Positions 1-5,223 of a stretch of 6,190 bases of DNA are shown piece by piece; position 1 is the stretch's first letter, and every line of letters starts with the position of its first letter. This DNA is from Planctomycetes bacterium SM23_32 (GTDB taxonomy: Bacteria > Planctomycetota > Brocadiia > SM23-32), in the NCBI GenBank assembly GCA_001303885.1, contig LJUE01000151.1, positions 1 through 6,190 of the forward strand, written 5' to 3'. A program made the position numbers and the translations under genes. The notes under the pieces are model-generated. The model worked only from the letters and a program-made list of their open reading frames with translations, was not told the origin of the DNA and ran no database searches.

Positions 1-346
1 CGACCAGCGCGTCGCATTCGGCGAGTTCACGCTCCAGAGCCTCGGCGCGCTCGCGGTAGCGCCGCTTCTCCAGCAGCGCCTCGCGGGCCAGGTCGTCGCG
101 GCCCTTCTCCACGGCGAGCCTCGCCTTGCCGTCCCACTCCTCGGCGCGGGCGCGCGCCGCCTCCGTGGCGCGCTCCACCCTCTTGCGAGCGGCCATGGCG
201 CCGGCGCAGGAGGCCTTGATCTCCACCAGCGTGTCCTCCATCTCCTGGATCATCAGGCGGATCAGCTTCTCGGGGTCCTCCGCTTTGTCGAGCATGGCGT
301 TGATGTTGGACCCGATGATGTCGCGCAGCCGGGTGAAGATGCCCAT
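1..346 (-). CDS. pspA: Phage shock protein A (PspA/IM30 family), 5' part only
   Basis: Peripheral inner-membrane protein that oligomerises on damaged or stressed membrane and, in proteobacteria, also holds PspF inactive. The first 115 residues are visible; the reading frame is still open at base 1, so about half of a usual ~220-residue protein is missing. The start ATG (346-344) follows AGGAGG with a 7-nt gap. The N-terminus begins MGIFTRLRDIIGSNINAMLD and continues with KAEDPEKLIRLMIQEMEDTL, almost the E. coli PspA pattern (amphipathic helix, then AEDP and RLMIQEMEDTL). From about residue 25 onward it is a charged, Ala/Glu/Arg-rich coiled coil, as expected. It is divergent from pspF, with a sigma-54 promoter 51 bp upstream of the start. 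The close match to PspA rather than to Vipp1 fits the pspF partner. Family assignment is secure; function is inferred from the family. Confidence 0.95.
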   Translation of the reverse strand, partial: MGIFTRLRDIIGSNINAMLDKAEDPEKLIRLMIQEMEDTLVEIKASCAGAMAARKRVERATEAARARAEEWDGKARLAVEKGRDDLAREALLEKRRYRERAEALERELAECDALV

Positions 347-396
347 TGCCGACCTCCTTTCCGATGGTTTCGCTGCCCTTTTCCGGCGTGTCCTTT

Positions 397-413
397 CGCA
401 ACGCGGATGCCAA
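397..413 (-). promoter_or_regulatory. Sigma-54 (-24/-12) promoter of pspA
   Basis: Read on the minus strand from 413 to 397 the sequence is TTGGCATCCGCGTTGCG. This matches the sigma-54 consensus TGGCAC-N5-TTGC at nine of ten fixed positions, with the required 10 bp between the GG and GC doublets. Transcription would begin near base 386, leaving a leader of about 40 nt that ends in the pspA Shine-Dalgarno. The neighbouring gene is a sigma-54 activator, which makes a chance match unlikely. Confidence 0.85.
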
Positions 414-465
414 CGCGCCCGGAATCCTGCAAGCCCTTGAGCGGGCAGAGGTTACGATCGGACGG

Positions 466-504
466 GGCCGAAGGGCGGCCTTGACAGGAACGGCGAATTA
501 CGCC
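466..504. promoter_or_regulatory. Candidate PspF enhancer sites (two inverted repeats)
   Basis: There are two short perfect inverted repeats, each with a 5-bp spacer. One is GGCCG-aaggg-CGGCC (466-480) and the other GGCG-aatta-CGCC (492-504). Their centres are 25 bp apart and lie about 87 and 112 bp upstream of the predicted pspA start point. This is the distance at which E. coli PspF binds its tandem upstream sites (from memory, about -80 to -126). Both overlap or abut the pspF promoter, so bound PspF could activate pspA and repress itself. The second repeat sits inside the pspF -35/-10 spacer. Position and symmetry are seen; binding is inferred. Confidence 0.5.
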
Positions 505-509
505 ATACT
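481..509 (+). promoter_or_regulatory. Sigma-70-type promoter of pspF
   Basis: A perfect TTGACA (481-486) is followed after 17 bp by CATACT (504-509), a four-of-six match to TATAAT. The predicted start is near 516, giving a leader of about 29 nt. The leader carries only a weak ribosome site, GGGCGG at 531-536, 8 nt before the pspF ATG, which fits the low constitutive level usual for an activator. The promoter overlaps the candidate PspF sites, suggesting negative autoregulation as in E. coli. Confidence 0.65.
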
Positions 510-544
510 CTACGCAGATCACCCATTCCTGGGCGGAACAAGCC

Positions 545-1591
545 ATGAGCCAGGAGGCGCTGGAAGGGCCCGACCTGCGCGGCGAGCGGGTCGAGGAGGC
601 GTTGGGGCGGTCCGAGGAGTTCCTTGCCTTCCAGGACCGCCTTTCGCAGGTGGCGGGCATTGACCGCCCCGTCCTCATCGTCGGCGAGCGGGGCACGGGC
701 AAGGAGCTGGCCGCCCGCCGCCTCCACTACCTCTCCCCCCGCTGGGAGGGCGCGCTGGTGGCGCTGAACTGCGCGGCCCTGTCCCCCGGCTTGATCGAGT
801 CCGAGCTGTTCGGCCACGAGGCGGGGGCCTTCACCGGGGCGGTGCAGCGCCGCGCCGGGCGCTTCGAGGCGGCCGACGGGGGGACGCTGTTCCTGGACGA
901 GATAGCCAACATCCCGCTGGAGGTGCAGGAGAAGGTCCTGCGCGTCGTCGAGTACGGCACCTTCGAGCGGGTCGGCAGCGCCCAGCGGGTGGAGGTGGAC
1001 GTGCGCATCGTCGGCGCCACCAACGCCGACCTGGCCGGGCTGGCCGGCGAAGGGCGATTCAAGCGCGACCTGCTGGACCGGCTCTCCTTCGAGGTGCTCT
1101 TCCTGCCGCCCCTGCGCGACCGCGAGGGGGACGTGGCGCTGCTGGCGAACCACTTCGCCGCCCGGATGGCCTTCGAGCTGGGCCGCTCGGAGGTGCCCGT
1201 CTTCTCGGCGGCGGCCCTCGCCGCACTGGAGACCCACCCCTGGCCCGGCAACGTGCGCGAGCTGAAGAACGTCGTCGAACGCGCCGTCTGCCACGCCGAA
1301 TCATCGGCGATCGGGCACATAGAGTTCGACCCCTTCCGCTCGCCCTACGCGCCGCGGCCCCGCCGGCCTGCCGCCGAGGAAGGGGCCGAGGCCCAATCCG
1401 ACGCCGCACCGCAGGGGCCCGCTGAGCGCACGCCCCTCAAGGAGGCGGTCCGCGACCTGGAGGTCCGGCTGCTGAGGGAGGGCCTGAAGGAGGCGCGCTA
1501 CAACCAGAAGGAAGCGGCGAAGCTGCTCGGACTCACCTACCACCAGTTCCGCGGCCTCTACCGCAAGCACAAGGACGCCCTCGACACCTGA
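545..1591 (+). CDS. pspF: PspF, sigma-54 enhancer-binding activator of the psp operon
   Basis: AAA+ ATPase that remodels sigma-54 RNA polymerase at psp promoters; PspA normally inhibits it. It has 348 residues (E. coli about 325) and no N-terminal sensor domain, as is typical of PspF. Visible motifs are Walker A GERGTGKE (47-54), the sigma-54 contact loop GAFTGA (94-99), Walker B TLFLDE (114-119) and sensor I GATN (157-160). Also seen are DLLDRL (175-180) and PWPGNVRELKNVVERAV (232-248). The C-terminal helix-turn-helix NQKEAAKLLGLTYHQFR (320-336) is nearly the E. coli PspF sequence. The linker at about 263-298 is longer and rich in Pro, Ala and Glu. The position of the first of two known arginine-finger residues (R162 in E. 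coli, FRADLLDR) aligns with K173 here, with R174 beside it; R179 is kept. The gene is divergent from pspA and convergent with corA. The ATG is chosen because the domain begins soon after, although its ribosome site is weak. Confidence 0.95.
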   Translation: MSQEALEGPDLRGERVEEALGRSEEFLAFQDRLSQVAGIDRPVLIVGERGTGKELAARRLHYLSPRWEGALVALNCAALSPGLIESELFGHEAGAFTGAVQRRAGRFEAADGGTLFLDEIANIPLEVQEKVLRVVEYGTFERVGSAQRVEVDVRIVGATNADLAGLAGEGRFKRDLLDRLSFEVLFLPPLRDREGDVALLANHFAARMAFELGRSEVPVFSAAALAALETHPWPGNVRELKNVVERAVCHAESSAIGHIEFDPFRSPYAPRPRRPAAEEGAEAQSDAAPQGPAERTPLKEAVRDLEVRLLREGLKEARYNQKEAAKLLGLTYHQFRGLYRKHKDALDT

Positions 1592-1594
1592 CCG

Positions 1595-1629
1595 CCGGGA
1601 ACGCGGAGAACGCCCGGAAGGGCGCCCTT
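1595..1629. terminator. Possible weak bidirectional terminator between pspF and corA
   Basis: The 36-bp gap between the converging stop codons contains an inverted repeat CCGGG/CCCGG (1595-1599 and 1613-1617). It is followed by a perfect 12-bp palindrome AAGGGCGCCCTT (1618-1629) that runs into the corA stop codon. Neither is followed by a T-tract on either strand, so classical Rho-independent termination is doubtful. The location is the main argument. Confidence 0.25.
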
Positions 1630-2689
1630 ACAGCCAGCCCTTCTTGCGGAAGTAGAGCAGCATGGCACCCGCGACGACGGCCATGACCGCCAGGACGGCC
1701 GGATAGCCCGCCTTCCAGCCCAGCTCCGGCATGTAGCGGAAGTTCATCCCGTAGACGCCCGCGATGAACGTGAGCGGGATGAACAGGGTGGCGATGATGG
1801 TGAGGACCTTCATCACCTCGTTCATGCGGTTGCTGACGCTGGAGAGGTAGAGGTCCACCATGCCGGCGATCACGTCGCGGTAGGTCTCGATGGTGTCAAT
1901 GACCTGGATGGTGTGGTCGTAGACGTCCCGCAGGTAGAGGCGCGTGGCGCGCCGGAAGAACTGCGACTCGGAGCGCTCCAGGCTGCTGACCACCTCCCGC
2001 AGCGGCCAGAGCACCTTGCGCAGGTTCAGGACCTCGCCCTTCAGCTCGTGGACGCGGTGCAGGCTGGCGGGAGTGGGCGCGGTCACCAGCTCCTCGTGCA
2101 GCGGCTCGACGCACTCCCCCAGCTTCTCGCAGACCAGGAAGTAGTTGTCCACCACGGCGTCTATCAGGGAGTAGACCAGGTAGTCGGGCCCCATGCGGCG
2201 GATGCGGCCCTTGGCGGTGCGGATGCGGTCCCGCACGGCGTCGAAGACGTCGCCCGGTCGCTCCTGGAAGGTGAGCACCACGTTGCGCGCCAGCAGGATG
2301 CTCACCTGCTCGGCCTCGACGTGACCGCTCTCGTCGCTGCAAGTCAGCATCCGGAGCACGACGTAGAGGTGCTCGTCGTACTCCTCCACCTTCGGGCGCT
2401 GGCCCGTGCTGGAGAGGTCCTCCACGACGAGCGGGTGCAGGTCGAACTGATCCCCGATGGCGGCGATGGTCGCCACGTCGTGCACGCCGTCCACGTTGAT
2501 CCACGTGACCGTGGAGGTCTCCTTGAACGGGCGCACCTCGGCGGCGGAGATGGGGCGCTCCTGGAACTGCTCCTCGTCGTAGTCAATGAGCGTGATCTTC
2601 AGCTCCTCGACTTTGCGCTCCCCCACGTGGACGGGCGTGCCGGGCGGCAGGCCCGCCTTGCCCGACCTGCGCCTGATCAACCTGGCCAT
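1628..2689 (-). CDS. corA: CorA magnesium/cobalt transporter, Thermotoga type
   Basis: Pentameric inner-membrane channel for Mg2+ (also Co2+ and Ni2+ in some members), gated by cytoplasmic Mg2+. The 353 residues match the usual length. The cytoplasmic alpha/beta domain and long stalk helix fill residues 1 to about 290. TM1 is about 293-313, ending in the signature YGMN (313-316); TM2 is about 329-346, followed by the basic tail RKKGWL. Resemblance to Thermotoga maritima CorA, recalled from memory, runs the full length: KAGLPPGT near the start, the QRPKVE segment, YSLIDA, RDVYDHTIQV and EVMKVLTIIAT. The residues equivalent to the Mg2+-sensing pair D89 and D253 are present here as D91 and D255. 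The start ATG has an excellent AGGAGGTGA (2697-2705). It lies 82 bp after the second MscS gene on the same strand, so it is probably the last gene of that unit. Confidence 0.96.
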   Translation of the reverse strand: MARLIRRRSGKAGLPPGTPVHVGERKVEELKITLIDYDEEQFQERPISAAEVRPFKETSTVTWINVDGVHDVATIAAIGDQFDLHPLVVEDLSSTGQRPKVEEYDEHLYVVLRMLTCSDESGHVEAEQVSILLARNVVLTFQERPGDVFDAVRDRIRTAKGRIRRMGPDYLVYSLIDAVVDNYFLVCEKLGECVEPLHEELVTAPTPASLHRVHELKGEVLNLRKVLWPLREVVSSLERSESQFFRRATRLYLRDVYDHTIQVIDTIETYRDVIAGMVDLYLSSVSNRMNEVMKVLTIIATLFIPLTFIAGVYGMNFRYMPELGWKAGYPAVLAVMAVVAGAMLLYFRKKGWL

Positions 2690-2727
2690 CCGGAGTCACC
2701 TCCTTCCAGTGCACTGCGCGCCGGCCC

Positions 2728-2759
2728 AGCGGCGACGCCGTCTCCGCCGTCGCTCCGCT
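2728..2759 (-). other. Stem-loop in the mscS-corA gap
   Basis: Within the 82-bp gap before corA, GCGACG (2732-2737) pairs with CGTCGC (2748-2753) around a 10-nt loop. AGCG (2728-2731) can pair with CGCT (2756-2759) across a 2-nt bulge. There is no following T-tract, so it is not a convincing terminator. It could be an RNA-processing or stability element separating corA from the channel genes, or simply GC-rich chance pairing. Confidence 0.25.
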
Positions 2760-2771
2760 TGCCCCGGGCCC

Positions 2772-3707
2772 CTAAGCGGGCGAGCCCCCCGGGGCCATCG
2801 GCGGCGGCTCCCTGCCCGGCCGGCGCACGATGCTGACGACGCTGGCCGGCAAGCAGAACCTGACCCGGCCCGGGTGCCGGCGAAAGGCCTCCCAGATCAG
2901 CTCGGTCACGCGGCTGGAGACCTCCTGACGCCGGACCGGCGGCGTATGGTAGCGCACGCGGATCAGGATGCCCCACGCCGTGAACTCGCTGCGCGTGAAG
3001 GGCGTCTGATCGGCCCCGCCGACCAGCTCCGCGACGGCCTGCGCGGCGGCCTCCACGCAGAGCCGCTTGGCCAGTGCGTAGTCGCACCCGAAGGTCACGC
3101 GCACCAGCACTTCGTCGAGCATCAGGGCCGGGCCGGCCGCCTCCAGGGCCGCCTCCTGCTGGCCGAAGTAGTGGTAGTTGACGATGTTCTCGCCGAACAG
3201 CATGGCCGTGGGCACCAGGATGCCGCGTCCGGAGCGCTCCTCGCCCTCCACGGTGCCGCCCACCTGGTTGAGGATGATGTGGTTGAGCTGGATGTCGGTC
3301 ACGTCGCCGACGACGCCGGCCACGGCGATGCGGTCCCCGATGCGGAAGGGGCGCTTCAGCACGACCATGAACCATGCGGCCAGCCCCCGGATGGGCACCT
3401 GGAGCGACCAGCCGAGCATCGTCCCCAGCAGCGCCACCGAGAGCCCCAACAGGCGGAACGATCCCCCGGCCGCCACGAGGACCACGACGGCGATAGCCAC
3501 CTTCCAGGCCACGTCGTAGCCGCGCAGGAAACGCTCCGCGTTCTCGGCCCGGTGGGCGCGGCTTTGCACGTAGCGGGCCAGCCGTCGCCTGAAGACCCCG
3601 CGCACGAACACCAGGATCAGCAGCGTGGCCAGCGCCAGCACGAGCCCCCGGTAGGCCGAATCCGGCCCGAGGTAAGCCTCTCCCCAGTCCATGGCCCTGT
3701 CGAGCAT
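2772..3707 (-). CDS. MscS-family mechanosensitive channel, second of a tandem pair
   Basis: Small-conductance mechanosensitive channel homolog, 311 residues, expected in the inner membrane as a heptamer. TM1 is about 20-37 and TM2 about 66-80. The pore-lining TM3 is about 87-117, rich in Gly and Ala (LLGLSVALLGTMLGWSLQ), and ends at KRPFRIGDRI (118-127), the classic entry to the beta domain. The beta domain carries the same insertion as its neighbour, LNQVGGTVEGEERSGR (146-161). Two oddities: the usual I/V-P-N before the last beta strand is VPT (165-167), and an extra Ala-rich stretch (about 182-196) precedes LDEV. The alpha/beta domain and a proline-rich tail (297-311) follow. It starts 43 bp after the paralog upstream, so co-transcription is very likely. 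A second Met at residue 6 is a less likely start. Channel activity is inferred from the family. Confidence 0.9.
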   Translation of the reverse strand: MLDRAMDWGEAYLGPDSAYRGLVLALATLLILVFVRGVFRRRLARYVQSRAHRAENAERFLRGYDVAWKVAIAVVVLVAAGGSFRLLGLSVALLGTMLGWSLQVPIRGLAAWFMVVLKRPFRIGDRIAVAGVVGDVTDIQLNHIILNQVGGTVEGEERSGRGILVPTAMLFGENIVNYHYFGQQEAALEAAGPALMLDEVLVRVTFGCDYALAKRLCVEAAAQAVAELVGGADQTPFTRSEFTAWGILIRVRYHTPPVRRQEVSSRVTELIWEAFRRHPGRVRFCLPASVVSIVRRPGREPPPMAPGGSPA

Positions 3708-3724
3708 GTCGCCTGCGACCTCCT
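3708..3724 (-). promoter_or_regulatory. Ribosome site with a small inverted repeat before the second MscS gene
   Basis: The Shine-Dalgarno AGGAGGT (minus strand, 3724-3718) is 10 nt from the ATG at 3707, longer than ideal. The spacer holds the inverted repeat GTCGC-ag-GCGAC (3719-3708), whose first two bases are the end of the Shine-Dalgarno. Folding of even four pairs would bring the two signals closer, or mask the site. The repeat is seen; any effect is speculation. Confidence 0.4.
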
Positions 3725-3750
3725 GACGCCGCCCTGCGCAGAAGCGGCGA

Positions 3751-4851
3751 TCATTCCTCCTGCCAGCGGTACTGCACGACCGAATGCGGATAGCAGAACT
3801 TGACTCGCGGGTAGTGCCGGCGGAATCCCTCCATCACCCCCTCGGTGATGGCCGTGGAAAGCTCCTGGCGCCTGTCGGGTATGGATTGGTAGCGGAGCCG
3901 GGCCAGCACGCCGGCGTCGAAGAACTCGCAGCGGATGAAAGGGCCCTGCCCGGTCTTCTCGATGATCTCGGCGGCTCCCTTGCGCGCCGCCTCCAGCATG
4001 ATGCTCTTGGCCAGCTCCCAGTCTGAGTCGAACGTGAGCCGCACCGGCACCTCGTCGAGCATGTACTCTTCCCGGAGCGTGTAGTTCATGATGACCTGCC
4101 CGAACAGGATGGCGTTGGGGATAAGGACGGCCCGGCCGGACGGCTCCTCGCCGCCGATGGTGCCGCCGACCTGGTTGAGGATGATGTGGGTGAGCGTGAT
4201 GTCGGAGACATCGCCGATGATGCCGGCGATGATAATGCGGTCGCCGATGCGGAAGGGGCGCTTCAGGATGATCATCAGCCAGGCGGCCAGGCCCGTGACC
4301 GGCGCCTGGAGCGACCAGCCGAGCATCATGCCCAGGAACGCCGCCGAAAGCCCCAGCAGCTTCAGCGAGCCCGACAGCGCAACCAGCACGAACACGGCGA
4401 TGACCAGCTTCCAGACGCCGTTCCACGTCTTCAGGAAGCGCTCCAGGTTCTCCGGTTTCTGCACGCGAGGATGGGCGTACTGGCGCAGCAGCCGCGTGGT
4501 GTAGCGCCGCAGCAGGATGAGGACCAGGAGCGTGGCCACGGCCAGGGCCAGGCCCCGGTAGGGGGAGTACTCGCTGAAGAGCCGCAGGTAGAGCCCCCTG
4601 AAGAGCCCGGGCTCCTCGTCCTCCAGCAGCCGGGCCAGGGCGTCCCTCTTCTCCGCGACGCTCTTCGGCCGGGAGGGCGCGGCGGCCCCCCCCGAGGCGC
4701 GGCCGGCCTCGTGCTCGTCGGCCCCCTTCTGGGCCGCTGCCGCCGGCTCGGCCCCCGGCATCATCTGGGCGGGCGCCGACCGCGCCCACCACGTCGTCGC
4801 GCCAACCGCGGCCAGCACGACCAAGAGCGCCCCTCGCTTCGCCAGCCTCAC
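3751..4851 (-). CDS. MscS-family mechanosensitive channel with signal-like N-terminus, first of a tandem pair
   Basis: Mechanosensitive channel homolog, 366 residues from a GTG start at 4851-4849. That start is preferred because GGGAGGG lies 6 nt upstream and translation begins MRLAKRGALLVVLAAVGA, a signal-peptide-like segment ending at APA-Q (about residue 28). An in-frame ATG at 4956 lies upstream of the predicted transcription start and adds a non-hydrophobic leader. After the signal comes an Ala/Gly/Glu-rich, probably periplasmic region (30-95). TM1 is about 99-115, TM2 about 145-160 and pore helix TM3 about 165-197 (LLGLSAAFLGMMLGWSLQ). KRPFRIGDRI (197-206) opens the beta domain, which includes LNQVGGTIGGEEPSGR (225-240) and IPN (244-246), then the C-terminal alpha/beta domain. 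It is clearly paralogous to the next gene, from which it differs by the exported N-terminal region and the intact IPN. It probably heads the unit with that gene and corA. Confidence 0.9.
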   Translation of the reverse strand: MRLAKRGALLVVLAAVGATTWWARSAPAQMMPGAEPAAAAQKGADEHEAGRASGGAAAPSRPKSVAEKRDALARLLEDEEPGLFRGLYLRLFSEYSPYRGLALAVATLLVLILLRRYTTRLLRQYAHPRVQKPENLERFLKTWNGVWKLVIAVFVLVALSGSLKLLGLSAAFLGMMLGWSLQAPVTGLAAWLMIILKRPFRIGDRIIIAGIIGDVSDITLTHIILNQVGGTIGGEEPSGRAVLIPNAILFGQVIMNYTLREEYMLDEVPVRLTFDSDWELAKSIMLEAARKGAAEIIEKTGQGPFIRCEFFDAGVLARLRYQSIPDRRQELSTAITEGVMEGFRRHYPRVKFCYPHSVVQYRWQEE

Positions 4852-4857
4852 GTCTCG

Positions 4858-4864
4858 CCCTCCC
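4858..4864 (-). promoter_or_regulatory. Ribosome binding site fixing the GTG start of the first MscS gene
   Basis: On the minus strand GGGAGGG (4864-4858) stands 6 nt before the GTG at 4851. No comparable site precedes the in-frame ATG at 4956, so this site decides the start. Confidence 0.7.
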
Positions 4865-4932
4865 GTGCGGCCTGGATGTACCCTCGAAACCACATGCAGC
4901 GCGGCGCACCGGCGGGCCAGCGCGGCCCACTC

Positions 4933-4960
4933 ATTATAGGACAGCCCGCATGGCAATCAA
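4933..4960 (-). promoter_or_regulatory. Promoter of the mscS-mscS-corA unit
   Basis: On the minus strand TTGATT (4960-4955) and a perfect TATAAT (4938-4933) are separated by 16 bp. Transcription would start near 4926, giving a leader of about 75 nt before the GTG. The -35 box matches TTGACA at four of six positions. AT-rich hexamers are rare in this GC-rich window, which raises confidence. Confidence 0.65.
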
Positions 4961-4984
4961 CGGCGGCCCCCGCCCTCGGTCGGC

Positions 4985-5012
4985 TTGCGCAGCCGCGCCC
5001 CTCCGTTATAAT
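4985..5012 (+). promoter_or_regulatory. Promoter of the 50-residue membrane protein gene
   Basis: TTGCGC (4985-4990) and a perfect TATAAT (5007-5012) are separated by 16 bp. The predicted start is near 5019, about 45 nt before the ATG. The -35 box is weak (three of six) but the -10 box is ideal. The -35 boxes of this and the divergent promoter are only 24 bp apart, so a shared regulator or supercoiling coupling is possible. Confidence 0.55.
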
Positions 5013-5063
5013 GGACGCCAACGAGGTCCGGGACCACGCCATTCTCCGGAGGGAGGTGCGAAG

Positions 5064-5216
5064 ATGGAGGTGATTGTCGTGCTCGTCTGGCTGGCGTGCA
5101 TCGTCGGCTACGTCGTCTTCCTGGTGGCCGTGTGGCGGGGGATGAAGGCGCACGAGTCCATCGCCGACAGCCTGCGGGAGGTGGTGGGCGTGCTGCGCAC
5201 CAGGGGCGGCGTGTGA
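5064..5216 (+). CDS. Small single-span membrane protein, 50 residues, unknown function
   Basis: I do not recognise this protein. The start ATG at 5064 is chosen because GGAGGT (5052-5057) lies 6 nt before it and a promoter is correctly placed upstream. A longer reading back to 4950 would start before the predicted promoter. Residues 3 to about 24 (VIVVLVWLACIVGYVVFLVA) form one hydrophobic helix. A cytoplasm-type segment follows, WRGMKAHESIADSLREVVGV (24-43), which can form an amphipathic helix, and then a short basic tail. The positive residues after the helix predict an outside N-terminus and inside C-terminus. It is divergent from the MscS channel genes and ends 7 bp from the converging epimerase gene. 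The architecture recalls small stress-response membrane proteins in general, but I see no specific PspB or PspC match. A real gene is likely; its role is unknown. Confidence 0.75.
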   Translation: MEVIVVLVWLACIVGYVVFLVAVWRGMKAHESIADSLREVVGVLRTRGGV

Positions 5217-5223
5217 GGCGGCC

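Noticed and set aside
27..413. 128-codon minus-strand frame over pspA and the promoter gap
   Set aside because: Out of frame with pspA; its Arg/Gly/His-rich translation lacks any recognisable pattern, while the pspA frame matches the family from its first residue.
452..1294. Long minus-strand frame opposite pspF
   Set aside because: Antisense shadow of a confidently identified gene, caused by GC-rich third positions; the translation shows no family pattern.
1913..3803. Long plus-strand frames (to 2836 and from 2586) opposite corA and the second MscS gene
   Set aside because: Low-complexity His/Arg/Gly/Pro-rich translations opposite well-conserved genes, crossing gene boundaries; typical high-GC artefacts.
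3617..4930. 437-codon minus-strand frame overlapping both MscS genes
   Set aside because: Same strand but a different frame from the conserved MscS proteins; its translation is Arg/Gly/Ala-rich with no membrane segments. The MscS frame has family motifs along its length.
4852..4956. Longer N-terminus for the first MscS protein from the ATG at 4956
   Set aside because: That ATG lies in the -35 box, upstream of the predicted transcription start, has no ribosome site and puts a polar leader before the signal-like segment. The GTG at 4851 has a strong ribosome site.
4186..5073. 295-codon plus-strand frame opposite the first MscS gene
   Set aside because: Antisense shadow; it also runs through both predicted promoters upstream of the small membrane gene.
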